From: DAOVXM01 sp963746255
Lineage (GTDB): Bacteria; Chloroflexota; Anaerolineae; Anaerolineales; UBA4823
Direction of reading: 5' to 3'
Assembly: GCA_963746255.1 (NCBI GenBank)
Contig: CAVVAJ010000005.1
Span: 744,001 to 808,000, forward strand
DNA: 64,000 bases
Shown here: positions 26,539 to 37,778 of the stretch, piece after piece
How the letters are laid out: each line of letters starts with the position of its first letter
Numbering within the stretch: the first letter of the stretch is position 1
Position numbers and translations under genes: made by a program
Notes under the pieces: generated by a model
What the model saw: the letters and a program-made list of their open reading frames with translations, nothing else
Told to the model about the DNA's origin: nothing
Database searches by the model: none

Positions 26539-27927
26539 TTAGAGGTCAATTTTCTTTAACGTAGAAAGCGCAGTGAATATGCCGATGACTGCAATTACTG
26601 TTGCTACCATGAAACTATAAGAGATCGCTAGGTATCTACTGGCTTCAACCGGCTGCGGGAATTGTGCTACAACTGTATTGAAAACTGCGCCAGCAAGTCC
26701 AACTCCCAAAACCATACCGACGTTTCGTGAAGTTGCCATAATTCCAGCTGCGATACCTTGACGCGCTCTAGGTGCAGAACCCATCAAAGCGCTCGTATTG
26801 GGAGAAATAAAGATACCGATACCGAGGCCGCAAACACTCAATGCCAGCATTATTTCACTAATTGGCGAGATGGGATTCAAGCGTGAAAGTAATAAAAGTC
26901 CCGCTGCCAAAATGGTCATACCAAGAACAGTCAGAGTCCTAGTACCAATCCGATCGGAAATAGTGCCGCTGAGTGGCGCGATAATTGCCATCACAATGGG
27001 CTGTGCAGTGAGGATCAATCCGGCTTGTGCAGGACTAAACTCCCGAGCCGCGATCAAATAGAACGGCATAAGAAATACAATCGCATAGACACAAATATAG
27101 TTGATCACGGCGCTTGTGACTGATAATGAAAACACCCTATGTGTAAATAACCGCAGATCAATCATTGGATTCGAGACATGACCTTCAAGATAGACAAATA
27201 GTCCAAATAAAATAAGTGCAGAAGAAATTAATCCGGTAGTCAGGAGTGAAGCCCACCCCCAATTATGGGCTTGATTGAGTGCTAATAAGAGCGCAATTAG
27301 GCTGGACATAAAGAGGAGCGCCCCACCCCAATCAAATTTTTCACTGTTATGTGAATGCTGATCCATGGGAATGAAAACTATGCTAAGCGCCAGGGCAGCA
27401 AGCCCGACTGGTAAATTGATAAAGAATACCGCTCGCCAGCTGATGAGATCAGTTAGCCAGCCTCCAAGGGAAGGCCCGGCCGTTAGACCCAAATATGTCA
27501 TGGTTGCCTGTAATCCCAAGGCTTGCCCACGCTGCTCATCCGGGAAGTTCTTTGTCAAGATGGCAGGTGAATTCGCAGAGAGCATTGCGGCTCCCAAAGC
27601 CTGCAGCCCACGAAATATGATCAAATAGATGATTGTCGGTGATAGACCACAAAGAACAGAACTTATGATGAAAATGGCGAACCCTACGAGGTAGATTGGT
27701 TTGTGCCCATACATATCGCCAAGGCGACCGAAGATGGGTAATAATCCGCTCACAAGCAGCAGGTAAATAATAACTACCCACTCAACGGTAGCGACATCCG
27801 CTCCGAATACTTTGGATACCACAGGTAAAATGGTGTTTACTACGCTGATATCAAGGGCGGACATAAAAGTGCCCGTTCCGATCGCCAGTAAGATCCACCA
27901 TTTGATTGAGGGTCGAGAGCGGGTCAT
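26539..27927 (-). CDS. MFS transporter, DHA2 (EmrB/QacA) family
   Basis: 462 residues with about 14 hydrophobic helices. The DHA2 signatures are 'FMSALDISVVNTILPVVSK' at the N-terminus and motif A 'GRLGDMYGHKP' after helix 2, with motif C-like 'YLGLTAGPSLGGWLTDLISW' near helix 5. Members export drugs and cationic dyes by proton antiport. The GNAT gene follows directly downstream. No regulator gene is adjacent. Confidence 0.9.
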   Translation of the reverse strand: MTRSRPSIKWWILLAIGTGTFMSALDISVVNTILPVVSKVFGADVATVEWVVIIYLLLVSGLLPIFGRLGDMYGHKPIYLVGFAIFIISSVLCGLSPTIIYLIIFRGLQALGAAMLSANSPAILTKNFPDEQRGQALGLQATMTYLGLTAGPSLGGWLTDLISWRAVFFINLPVGLAALALSIVFIPMDQHSHNSEKFDWGGALLFMSSLIALLLALNQAHNWGWASLLTTGLISSALILFGLFVYLEGHVSNPMIDLRLFTHRVFSLSVTSAVINYICVYAIVFLMPFYLIAAREFSPAQAGLILTAQPIVMAIIAPLSGTISDRIGTRTLTVLGMTILAAGLLLLSRLNPISPISEIMLALSVCGLGIGIFISPNTSALMGSAPRARQGIAAGIMATSRNVGMVLGVGLAGAVFNTVVAQFPQPVEASRYLAISYSFMVATVIAVIGIFTALSTLKKIDL

Positions 27928-27959
27928 GGGATGCCTGGGTTACCGAGGATAGATTTCAA

Positions 27960-29275
27960 TTAAGCATTGGAGGCTTGGCGGTCTATTTCAGCCCGGGCAC
28001 TCATTTGCTTACGCAAAGTCCGGATGTCTTGTGGTACAAAGTAAGCAGTAAATGCTAGGAAACCTGTGCCTAACGCCCAGGCAGAGGTGCAGACTAATAG
28101 TATTGCGAGTTGTAAAGATGATTCGCGAGCGATGAATCCAGCAAGCAGCGGTGCAAATGCGGCACCACCATTCTCAATGAAATACTGGACGGCCAAAGCG
28201 GTGCTACGCACTTCAGGCAGGGTGATGTCAAACACTGTTGAGATAACATTTGGGGATGCGAAAGGAATAAAAATGACCGCCAACAGCAAGAACAATAAAA
28301 ACAGGGAGTGATTCTCAATTGGTATATTAATTGCGAAGAAAGGTAATACTGCACCAGCGAGAGTTTCGACCATCGCAACAAGGACGCGACCTCGGGGAGT
28401 GCGCTTGAAAAAGAAATCTCCCAATGCACCGCCTACAAAATATCCAAACGCGAGGACGAGAATCGCTGGTACCATCGTCATCAACACTTCATCGGGGGAA
28501 TACAGCCGCTCTGTTTCGAGATACCGGAAGAACCAATAAGTAATTACGTTCCAGGAAAAGACACCAAAAAATCCTTGTGCAAAAAGCAGTAGCAGACTGC
28601 GTTTTTTTAAAGAGACCTAAGGCGACCTGCTTATCAAAGTGATATTCGGTGATTTGGTCCAAGTCTGCCATTTCCGGTTCGCTCTGGCCACGCTCAGGCT
28701 CTTTGACGCCAAAGAAGATGACCACCGCGAGGATTAACCCAAGCGAACCGGTGATGTAGAAAATGCTGCGCCAACCATAAATTCCGCTGAGCAGGGTAGC
28801 CAAGATTAAGCCAAGCATATACCCTAAAGGTTGGGTAAGTTGTAATATCCCATAGACCTTACCGCGCAAACTGGGGCTAAAATAATTTGAAATTAGACTG
28901 TAAAGCCCAGGGTAGCTTGAATCATCCACTCCAGTGGAAGCTCTTCGTTGCCAGGAACGTAGGATATGTAGGGGCGATAGCACAAAGCCACGTAGTTGAA
29001 CCCCAGATAAAGGATGCTAATGCCAGAAGTTTAGAGCGGGCGTAGCGATCATATAAGTAGCCCCATAGTGGGTACAAGATTGCCGATACAATCAAGGCAC
29101 CCGTAAAGACTGCACCCATCTGGACCTCGTCTATTCCAAATGAGGCCATGATCTGGGTGGTAAGTGAACCAATGACCAGTTTATCGGATTGGTGAAGCAG
29201 CATAAAGAAAAATAAAATCCCAACCACAAACCAGCGGTATCTAGATTGTTTTTTCATGACTTTCCGATCAAGCAT
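27960..29275 (-). pseudogene. MFS transporter with two frameshifts
   Basis: Three frames together make one MFS protein of about 437 residues. Segment 1 (29275 to about 28945) has 'LLHQSDKLVIGSLTTQIMASFG' and motif A-like 'GYLYDRYARSK'. Segment 2 (about 28945-28605) has 'YFSPSLRGKVYGILQLTQPLG' and 'EPERG'. Segment 3 (28600-27960) has the C-terminal half with 'GDFFFKRTPRGR' and 'LPEVRSTALAVQYFIENGG'. The first shift is near 28945, the second in a seven-T run at 28602-28608. Homopolymer placement makes an assembly error plausible for the second. It resembles Spinster-like MFS proteins. The substrate is unknown. Confidence 0.75.
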
Positions 29276-29340
29276 CGCTGTTAAACCAGTTCCAATATCC
29301 TGAAATTGATGCCTCTGTATACAGCGCTAACGCGAATAAT

Positions 29341-30291
29341 TTACGCGTAAACTAGTTTCTCTGAGATGCTAATTCCCTTGTGGATACGGTGGATGATGTC
29401 CGCTAGCAGTGGACCAACTGAGATTACTTCTACTTTGGGATGGGTTTGTTCTGGTTTCAGTGGCAGAGTATTTGATACGACTAATCTTTCAATGCGGTCG
29501 TCTCGCTGGAGAATTTCGATTGCCGAAGGAAGCAGGATGGCATGCGTAACCGCGAAGTATGTTTTCCCCTCAGCCCCTAACTCATACAGTGCATCGATCT
29601 GCTTCAATACGCTTCCCCCAGCCATCAGATCATCAATGACGATGGCGCGTCTCCCCTTAATGTCACCAACTACATGAGTTGTCTCGGTAGTATCCACACC
29701 AGTCCGGCGTTTGTGCATGACCACAAGCGGCAAGTTGGTCAATTCTGCGAACCGGCCCGCCATACCAGCTCGACCTACATCTGGACTGACAATGGATGCG
29801 TTTCTAAATTTGGCTCCTTTGAATTGTTCTGCCAATAAGGGCAAAGCGCTGATCGGGTCGACCGGAATCGTAAAAAAACCTTGGATAGCGCGATTGTGGA
29901 TATCGATAAATATTACTCGGGAGGCGCCCTGTGTTTCCAGTAAATTAACTGCAACACGCGCACTGATGGCCTCGCGCCCTCGAGCCATCCGGTCCTGACG
30001 GGCGTAGGGGAAGTATGGCATTACTATCGTTACGGAGTGGGCGCTGGCTCTCCGAAATGCGTCTAAGAACAGCAGCACTTCCATTAAGCTGTCGTTGACC
30101 GGAATCGTGCAAGGTTGGATTAAGAAGATATCTTTGTCGCGGACAGCTTCATCGATCGTTACATAGGTTTCACTATCAGGCATCCGGCGAGTAGTAGATT
30201 TACCAATACCAGTACCCAGGTACCCAGCTACTTCAACAGCAAGTGCGGGATGAGCAGAGCCACTAAATATTTGGAGAGGGTGAGTAGACAT
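29341..30291 (-). CDS. prs: Ribose-phosphate pyrophosphokinase
   Basis: About 316 residues from ATG 30291 (MSTHPLQIFSG); the upstream frame extension is unlikely. It makes PRPP from ribose-5-phosphate and ATP, the entry to nucleotide, histidine and NAD synthesis. 'FIDIHNRAIQGFF' matches the divalent-cation site, 'MPYFPYARQDR' the flexible catalytic loop, and 'AIVIDDLMAGGSVLKQ' the PRPP loop with paired Asp. The usual long N-terminal motif 'RRMPDSETYVTI' (family: RFxDGE) is present in a variant form, which suggests a class other than the classical phosphate-activated enzyme. Confidence 0.9.
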   Translation of the reverse strand: MSTHPLQIFSGSAHPALAVEVAGYLGTGIGKSTTRRMPDSETYVTIDEAVRDKDIFLIQPCTIPVNDSLMEVLLFLDAFRRASAHSVTIVMPYFPYARQDRMARGREAISARVAVNLLETQGASRVIFIDIHNRAIQGFFTIPVDPISALPLLAEQFKGAKFRNASIVSPDVGRAGMAGRFAELTNLPLVVMHKRRTGVDTTETTHVVGDIKGRRAIVIDDLMAGGSVLKQIDALYELGAEGKTYFAVTHAILLPSAIEILQRDDRIERLVVSNTLPLKPEQTHPKVEVISVGPLLADIIHRIHKGISISEKLVYA

Positions 30292-30565
30292 ATGATTATT
30301 TGCTCGCTGATACAACTATTTACTGTTGAAAACTCAATTTCGCGAATCTTGGCTAATTAGACCTTCTATATTGTTGAAGTCAATTTTGTGCTGCTTTATA
30401 GGATAACACCTCGCCGATACTGCGAGTTACTCTTTAGCTAAATTTCCCAATCCTCTGAGAGATTTGTCACATAAGGATCGATGTTGGTGTAGATTTGGCG
30501 ACCAATATTTACTGATTATGTTTGTTGATAGCTTCCGATCGTGATTTCTTTCATGTGAATCTGCA

Positions 30566-32077
30566 TCAATCCACCCAGTTGAAAGTACGTTCGACCGCTT
30601 TCAACCAGCCCTGATATAGGTCTGATTGAGTGCGGCTATCCATCATGGGCTGCCAGGATGTATCCATCTGCCAATTGTCTCGTAAATCCTCCAAGGAGTT
30701 CCAGAATCCCACGGCTAAACCCGCTGCATATGCAGCCCCTAGGGCGGTGGTTTCAGCCACTTTTGGTCGGACAACAGGAACACCTAGGATGTCCGCTTGA
30801 AACTGCATGAGCAGATTATTGTTGATCATCCCACCATCAACCTTAAGCGTGCTGAGTTCCACACCAGAATCTTTTTCCATGGCATCGAGGACTTCGCGTG
30901 TTTGGTAGGCAGTTGCCTCTAACACAGCCCGGGCGAGGTGGCCTTTAGTAATATAGCGGGTCAAACCGACGATCACCCCTCGGGCATCAGATCGCCAGTA
31001 AGGCGCAAACAAACCAGAGAATGCCGGAACGAAGTAAATTCCACCATTGTCGTCCACACTATAAGCGAGTTCTTCCACTTCAGCCGAGTTTTGGATGATG
31101 CCTAGATTGTCTCGCAGCCATTGGACCAAAGCACCGGTGATAGCGATGGAACCCTCTAAGGCATAGGTCGCTGGACTTTCGCCAAGTTTATAAGCTATTG
31201 TGGTTAGTAAACCGGTGTTGGATTTTACGAGATTAGTACCGGTATTCATCAGCATGAAACAGCCTGTGCCATACGTATTCTTAGCTTCTCCTTGGCTGAA
31301 ACATGCTTGACCCACCAGGGCTGCTTGCTGGTCGCCGACAATACCACACACGGGGACTTCACTGTTGAATGGTCTATCAGGCGGGGTTGAACCCCAGGTT
31401 CGGGAATCGCTGGATGGAACAATTTCTGGTAGCATGCTGCGCGGGATATTCAGAATCCGCAATATTTCATCATCCCATGATAAAGTATGCAAATCCATCA
31501 GCAGTGTGCGGCTGGCATTCGTTACATCGGTGACATGTGCACCTCCGTTGGGGCCTCCAGTCAACCACCAGGTAAGCCAGGCATCCACATTACCAAAAAT
31601 CGCATCACCTTTGGCTGCAGCCCCTCGAACGCCATCCACATTATCGAGTATCCATTTGATTTTCGGTCCCGAGAAGTACACGGATATCGGTAGACCTGTT
31701 TTGGTGCGGAAGCGATCCAGTCCACCATCCAAAGCAAGCAAATCGCAAATCTCTTTTGTGCGTGTGTCTTGCCAAACAATTGCATTGTAGTAAGGTTCAC
31801 CAGTGAAGCGATTCCAAACGATTGTCGTTTCCCTCTGGTTAGTAATGCCTACGGCGGAGATATCTCCGGGCTCGATTTTTGCTTTAAAGGTTGCATTCGA
31901 ACAGACATTAATGGTCCGCTCCCAGATTTCCAGCGGATCGTGTTCTACCCAACCTGGTTGCGGAAAGATCTGTCTATGTTCCTGCTGCGAGGAAGTGATG
32001 ACTGATCCACTCTCTGAGAACAATATACAGCGCGTACTCGTTGTACCTTGATCGATGGCAGCGATATATTTCGGCAT
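30566..32077 (-). CDS. glpK: Glycerol kinase
   Basis: 503 residues, the usual length. 'AAIDQGTTSTRCILF' (about 5-19) is the FGGY phosphate-1 motif, and 'GVELSTLKVDGGMINNNLL' and 'GAAYAAGLAVGFW' are the second-domain signatures. It phosphorylates glycerol to glycerol-3-phosphate in the cytoplasm. The gene follows a broken MFS gene on the same strand by 66 bp, suggesting that the transporter may serve a related substrate. No glpD or glpF is in the window. Confidence 0.95.
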   Translation of the reverse strand: MPKYIAAIDQGTTSTRCILFSESGSVITSSQQEHRQIFPQPGWVEHDPLEIWERTINVCSNATFKAKIEPGDISAVGITNQRETTIVWNRFTGEPYYNAIVWQDTRTKEICDLLALDGGLDRFRTKTGLPISVYFSGPKIKWILDNVDGVRGAAAKGDAIFGNVDAWLTWWLTGGPNGGAHVTDVTNASRTLLMDLHTLSWDDEILRILNIPRSMLPEIVPSSDSRTWGSTPPDRPFNSEVPVCGIVGDQQAALVGQACFSQGEAKNTYGTGCFMLMNTGTNLVKSNTGLLTTIAYKLGESPATYALEGSIAITGALVQWLRDNLGIIQNSAEVEELAYSVDDNGGIYFVPAFSGLFAPYWRSDARGVIVGLTRYITKGHLARAVLEATAYQTREVLDAMEKDSGVELSTLKVDGGMINNNLLMQFQADILGVPVVRPKVAETTALGAAYAAGLAVGFWNSLEDLRDNWQMDTSWQPMMDSRTQSDLYQGWLKAVERTFNWVD

Positions 32078-32143
32078 GGTGATATTTCCTCAAATTAGAT
32101 TGAACTATAGATTATGGTTTAGATTGGAAATAGTTATATCTTT

Positions 32144-33596
32144 TCATTGGATATGGTTTGCTTTGATTTTGAACGCAGTGATCGCAGATAGCAGCAATAA
32201 TATACCGTATATAGTGAATAATAGAACGTACCCCAAGCCAGGTTTTCCAGGGAGATAATGCGTGACGTAATCTGCTAGAGGTCCGCCGATGTAAGCACCC
32301 ACGGCACCAGCTCCAGCACCGGCCAGGTTCGATATACCTAAATAACGCCCCGCTTCGGATTTTGGGACCAAGGTAGTTCCTAAGGCCCAATTGGAAGTGT
32401 AGAATGTCCCAGCAGCAGCGCCAACCAAAATGGCCCCAATATATATCCAGGCTAAGATTCGGGGCGATGATTAATATCAATGCGCCAAACGCCCCACAGA
32501 ATCCACTAAGTATAACCAAGAGCTTACGACCGAACCGGTCTGCAAGCCAACCACTAGGCAGAGCTAACAGCAGGATAAATATGCCGACAACCATGATGAG
32601 CTGACTGGCAGGACCCGCAGCTTGCTCCCGCTCGAGACTAAGGCGACCTTGCAGAAAAAATACGGCAAAACTAGCGATATTCGTAATCCCGACCAAAAAC
32701 GCTAACCGGTTGATGACCCACCAAGTGTACGATGGATTGCTCTTGGCTTTCTCACCTAAGCTGATCTGTATGCTTACCCATACTCCAACTCCGATTGCGA
32801 ATAGCATCGCTGCTAATCCAACTATCCCGATGGTCAGTAGGGTACCCCATTCTGTAAGACGGTTCGCGAAGAAATCGGTAATTTCGAGAGACACTTTTCC
32901 CATACCCAGGATGATTAGTGTAAACACGATAGTCATAGCAATCAAGCGGATCAGCGGGTTCCAATCTATTTTCTCAACTGGATCTGTATTGGGTTTCTCC
33001 GGGACAAACATCGTGATGATCATTGTTAAGACTAGGATAACCATCGCGGTGATTAATCCCGTCCAATATCTCCCAGCCGCGATCATCCTGCCGATCGTAA
33101 AAGCGACCAGAATCAGTGGAGCTGGTACTTCAAATAAAGCTTTAATGCCCGAATATAACCCGCGTTTCTCATTGGGCACCAAGTCCGGGATAAGCGGTTG
33201 CGCTGCAGCATGAGCAGTATTCAAACTGATTTGCAGCATGAGTACCATCGCAAACAGGAAACAAAATCCAGCTGAACCTTCCATGCCGGCTGAAACCCCG
33301 ATCAGGGTGATAAACAATAGGTCAAATACAGTCCCTAAGAAGATAAATGGTCTGCGCCGGCCCCATCTTGACCGGGAATGGTCTGACAGCAGCCCCATAA
33401 ATGATTGGACGACTAGCGCAGTCATTAAAGACCACAGCCGGATCTGCCCGTAGTACCCACCTTGTTGATCTACACCTACAAATTGCTGGACCAGCAGAGG
33501 GATCACCAGCGGAGTTAGCGTCTGGGAGACCGTTGTCAGTCCAGTGAAATAAATATTAATTGTGATGGCATCAAACCAACGCAGGGGTCTGGGCAT
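32144..33596 (-). pseudogene. MFS sugar-type transporter (GPH/SLC45-like), one frameshift
   Basis: The N-terminal ten helices read continuously from 33596 ('TGLTTVSQTLTPLVIPLLVQ', motif A 'GLLSDHSRSRWGRRRPF'). An extra base near 32453 then breaks the frame, and the last two helices continue in another frame ('IYIGAILVGAAAGTFYTSNW', 'GRYLGISNLAGAGAGAVGAY') to 32144. Restored length is about 484 residues. 'SRWGRRRP' and 'QPLIPDLVPNEKRGLYSG' resemble glycoside-pentoside-hexuronide or sucrose-type symporters. A product made from the unshifted frame would have an aberrant tail running to 32112. It lies upstream of glpK on the same strand. Confidence 0.75.
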
Positions 33597-33618
33597 TTAT
33601 ATTCTTAAATGTATGATA

Positions 33619-34407
33619 TTAATGGTGCAATTTCTCGGACCCAACAACCCGGGTAATAAAAATTTGGGTGATCTTTTCCACTTCTTTATGTTCCTGATCC
33701 AAGATTACTACGTGAGCTGAGTGTTCCATCCATTGTAGTTCGATGAAAGCTGACTGAACTTGTGATGACAGCATATATGGGACAGAGGGGTGTACGGTGG
33801 GGTCTAATCGTCCTTGGACGATTAGCAAAGGTTGGGTGATATCAGGTAATTTCATCCTTACAATCTCTTGGAATTTGAGCAGCTGGATGACTCCTTTCAG
33901 TGGGTTGACGATATATCCCTGCCAAGGGGTGTCATCATCAATTTTAGGTTTTTTGACATAGGGTTTAATCTGGGCTAAGATGCGGAGTTGGATCCGATTA
34001 GTTCTTGATAGGTTTAATTTTAAGGCTGGCGCATATGCTAAGATAGCAGCGATCTCTGGATATTGGCTTGCGAGATATAGCGCGAGCAGGCCTCCCATTG
34101 ACTCGCCGCCAACGATGACCATCTGGCATTGTTCGCGTAGAGAGATGTAAGCTGATTCGGCAACATATACCCAATCACTCCAGTGGCAGCTGTTTAGATC
34201 AGCCGGAGTAGTGTTGTGCCCAGGTAAGAGTGGTGCGAGGATTGTGTACCCTTGAGCTGCTAGGCTCACCGCCAGAGGACGGACTTCTGCGGTAGTAGCT
34301 GTGAAGCCATGTAGGAGCAAAATGCCTACCCGGCCGGCTGGCCAAAAAAAGGTTTCACCAGCAAGATGTTGATTCTTTATTAGGGTATTCTGGGTGTTAG
34401 GGCTCAT
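33619..34407 (-). CDS. Alpha/beta hydrolase, carboxylesterase/monoglyceride-lipase type
   Basis: 262 residues. The nucleophile elbow is 'GGESMGG' (Ser103), the oxyanion 'LLLHGFTATTAEVRPL' (about 30-45), the acid lies in 'LIVQGRLDPTVH', and the base in 'WMEHSAHVVILDQEH'. This order and the D-P-T-V pattern match Est30-like carboxylesterases and monoacylglycerol lipases. It is cytoplasmic, with no signal peptide. It ends 22 bp before the MFS gene on the same strand, which itself precedes glpK, so a glyceride-to-glycerol role would fit but is inference. Confidence 0.85.
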   Translation of the reverse strand: MSPNTQNTLIKNQHLAGETFFWPAGRVGILLLHGFTATTAEVRPLAVSLAAQGYTILAPLLPGHNTTPADLNSCHWSDWVYVAESAYISLREQCQMVIVGGESMGGLLALYLASQYPEIAAILAYAPALKLNLSRTNRIQLRILAQIKPYVKKPKIDDDTPWQGYIVNPLKGVIQLLKFQEIVRMKLPDITQPLLIVQGRLDPTVHPSVPYMLSSQVQSAFIELQWMEHSAHVVILDQEHKEVEKITQIFITRVVGSEKLHH

Positions 34408-34595
34408 TTACTGTGACCAACATCCAAACAAGGTCTCCCCAATGATTGTATTGAATTGGCCCAAATATACTACCGGCAGCAGTATATATCCTGGTTGTGA
34501 AAATAACAGAGGGGCGATAACCGACCCTGGTATGTATATATGTCAGACACAGCGCCGGATAAAACTATCGGGCTGATCGCTGGGTCCGAGGGAAT

Positions 34596-37439
34596 CTATA
34601 TCTTTTCAGGATTCTCGATACGAACCGCGCAAACTTTGTACTCTGGAATCTTTGCTATTGGGTCTAGAGTGTGGTCTTGGGTCAGCATATTTGCTGGGGC
34701 TTCCCGCCAATGGAAAGCCAAGAATATGGTGCCTGGCGGCACACTATTGTTGATCATTGTCCGCGTCCGCACACTACCTCGACGGCTGGATATTACCACT
34801 GGACTGTTTTCCTGCAGTTCATATCTGGCAGCATCCTCAGGGTGGACCTCGACATAGGCACTTGGTTCTTTCCAATCTAAGGTTTCGCTGCGGCGGGTCA
34901 TCGTTCCTGAGTGGTAATGGTAGAGCACCCTACCCGTTGAAAGGATAAGGGGATACTCCTCATCAGGTACTTCTGCGGGGTCATGCGCATCAATAATGGA
35001 GAATTTGCCTAGACCGCGCGAAAATTTTCCTACATGCAAGATTGAAGTGCCAGGGTGGGTTTCATCGGGGCATGGCCACTGCAGCCCAACTCCACGTACT
35101 CGATCGTGGGACATACCACGGTAGATTGGTGTAACTTCAGTGATCTCTGTAAAAATTTCAGCTGTCGAGTTAAAACTCCAGAGAGATTGCTGACGTTGGT
35201 AGCCCATTGCTTCGTCGAAGCGCTGCGCCAAGTCGGCGATGATGTGCCAATCGGGTAGCGCTTGCCCCGGGGCATTTATAACGGGCTGGATATGCTGGAC
35301 TCTGCGCTCTGTGTTCGTAAATGTGCCATCTTTTTCAAGCGATGCCGCGGCAGGTAAAATGATATGCGCAAGAAATGCAGTCTCGCTGGGAAAGATATCC
35401 TGGACGATGAGCAGTTCGAGGTTGCGCAGCGCAGTTTCCACATGGCTGGTGTTTGGGTCACTGATCATCGGGTTTTCGCCCATGATATAAGATGCTCGTA
35501 TTACCCCTTCCGCAACGGATTGCATCGCTTCGACAACCGTTAATCCGACTTCACTGGGCAAAGAAGGGACACCCCAGGCTTCAGCTAATGCCTGCCTTTT
35601 CTCGGTATCTGTTACTTGCTGGTATCCAGGGAAAACATTTACCAAACATCCAGTATCACAGGCCCCTTGAACATTCGATTGACCTCGCAGGGGATTCACT
35701 CCCGTGGAAGCTTTCCCGATTTGCCCACACAGCATAGCTAAGTTGGCGAGGGTTTTCACCATATCTGTGCCGTTGCTGCGTTGGGTTATGCCCATAGCAT
35801 AAATAATCATGCTGTGACCTTGGAGCTCTGGATACACTGATTCTCCCCAAACTCTTTCACCGCGAGCGTAGATACGCGCCGCGTCTACGATCTGTTCGAC
35901 AGATACACCTGCCATAAGAGAGGCACGTTCAGGTGTGTACTCGGCGAGCATTTCAGAGAATTCGGCATACCCCTCGGTACGGTTAGATATAAATTCATCG
36001 TGCAGCCACCCTTCCCTGATAATTACGTGCATGATCGCTAGGAAGACATAGATATCTGTCCCTGGTTTCACCTGGAGGAAAAGAGTGGCATGGTCTACCA
36101 ATGGGGTCCGTCGGGGATCGATTATGATTAGATTCGCACCGCTTTTCACTGCCCGGATTACTTCGTAGCTAATTACCGGATGAGCTTCAGCTGTGTTAGA
36201 GCCGGTGATAAAGAGGCAATCAGCGGATCTGACCTCCTTGATAGAGTTTGTCATTGCCCCACTTCCGAAGGCCTGCACGAGGCCTGCAACTGTGGAGCTG
36301 TGTCAAAGTCTAGCACAATGGTCGATGTTGTTTGTCCCTATCCCAGCACGCATGAACTTCTGAAAGAGGTAATTTTCCTCATTGGTACAGCGCGCAGAAG
36401 ATAATCCCATCACTGAATCTGGGCCATGTTCTGATACGATATCGGCTAAACGCTTTGCTACATAATCCAGGGCGGTATCCCAACTGACGGGGACGAAGCT
36501 GCTCTCGATCTTCGGTTTGCGAATACTTAATGGAGATTTCGGAGAAATCTCCCACGGTTCATCTAGGAAACCAAGCTGGTAGGCAATGTCCTTCCGCATG
36601 AGGGGCGATGTTAAGCGTTCGGGATCGGACGCAAAGTCCCAGCCATATCTCCCTTTCACGCACAAGAACTCTCCATTGACCGGGGCATCAGGTGTAGATT
36701 GGGCATAAATAATTTGACCACCTTTAACTGCATATTCAATCTGACAACCGACACCACAATAACCACATGTAGAACGAATCCGCTCGAATTCCCACTCGCG
36801 CCCTTTCCCTTTTCGCGAGACGGGCATTAAAGCCGCTGTCGGGCAAACCTGGACGCAGCTGCCGCAAAACACACAGGAACTGTCTCCAAGTGGATCGTCA
36901 AAAGGGGTGGCAATCTGGCTTGTGAAACCACGTCCAGAGAAATCGAGTGCATTTGCTCCAACGATCTCATCGCAAACTCGGACACATCGCCCGCACAGGA
37001 TGCAGTATTTATGATCCCGGATGAATACTGGATTATCGTCCTGATAGAGCGGTCTGGAAATTTCGAATGGGTGGCTCGTTCTGTCAAGCTCAAACTCGTA
37101 GGCATATTTCTGCAGTGTACAACTGCCTGCTTTCTCACATGTGACACAATTTAGTGGATGCTCAGATAAGAGCAGGTCAATTATTTCGCGCCTAGCTTGC
37201 CAAAGCGCCGGTGTGTGAGTCGTGATCTCCATCCCGGATTGGCATTCCAATTCACAACTGGGAATCGCATGCGAATTTCCCACCACCTCCACCAGACAAA
37301 GCCGGCAACCTCCTGAGATGCTCAATTCAGGATGGTAACAGAGATGCGGTATATGGATGCCATTATCCTGTGCGGCTTGCAGGACATTTGTACCATTATT
37401 TGCTTGGATACTTTTCCCATCAATCGTAAGCTCAATCAA
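34596..37439 (-). CDS. fdhA: Formate dehydrogenase alpha subunit, selenoprotein (TGA = selenocysteine 379)
   Basis: A single 947-residue enzyme interrupted only by an in-frame TGA (36303-36305). N-terminal clusters are visible: 2Fe-2S (C34, C45, C48, C62), NuoG-type H94/C98/C101/C107, ferredoxin clusters C146-C156 and C189-C199, then the molybdopterin 4Fe-4S site C225, C228, C232, C260. The text around the stop is 'NIDHCARL-[TGA]-HSSTVAGL', aligning with the active-site Sec/Cys of formate dehydrogenases (E. coli FdhF Sec140 in a 'CCARVU' context). The frame continues with 'LMAGVSVEQI' and the MopB C-terminal domain. A SECIS-like hairpin follows the TGA. FdhA oxidises formate or reduces CO2 with Mo/W-bis-MGD. 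The beta subunit is not adjacent. fdhD is 340 bp upstream. Confidence 0.9.
36256..36298 (-). promoter_or_regulatory. Bacterial SECIS element in fdhA mRNA
   Basis: Starting four bases after the TGA, the mRNA can pair GCUCCAC with GUGGGGC (7 bp) as a lower stem, and UGCA with UGCA around a GGCCUCG loop in the upper part. The segment GUUGCAGG is identical to the same position of the E. coli fdhF SECIS as I remember it. Such hairpins bind SelB and recode UGA as selenocysteine. Confidence 0.65.
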
Positions 37440-37778
37440 AGTTAACTCTCCTGTTTATTGGACGACCAATTTTTCCATAGCGTTCGTACCGCCGGGATCC
37501 ATCTTATTTCAATGTAAAAGTATAGAATAGCCATATATGGTTTTCTCAACTAGGGGATAGAAATGGAAACCGCGGATTCTCGAGAGTCAGGGCAAGATTT
37601 GCCAGCAAGATTGATTAATATATCGGCCGCAGTATATGCCATATTCGGTGTCTTCGACGATAATTCGCTGCGATATCTAAAATACCGCGGGTTTAATAAA
37701 TTATATCTTGATAACGTTCAAAAAATATTACAGCGTAATTCAATAATTGTACTCATCCAATAATTCTGAATATATGCA
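37440..37778. other. 339-bp region between fdhA and fdhD
   Basis: Probably holds the fdhA promoter. A 66-codon plus-strand frame (37563-37763) begins with ATG after AGGGGATAGAA and a TATAGAAT box at 37521-37528, but its protein has no recognisable features. Not called as a gene. Confidence 0.4.

Noticed and set aside
34596..36278. Separate short molybdopterin oxidoreductase gene starting at 36278
   Set aside because: Its start is an internal Met just after the TGA; upstream and downstream frames are one protein with selenocysteine at the break.
37563..37763. 66-codon plus-strand frame between fdhA and fdhD
   Set aside because: It has an ATG and a purine-rich upstream stretch, but no recognisable protein pattern, and it overlaps the expected fdhA promoter region.
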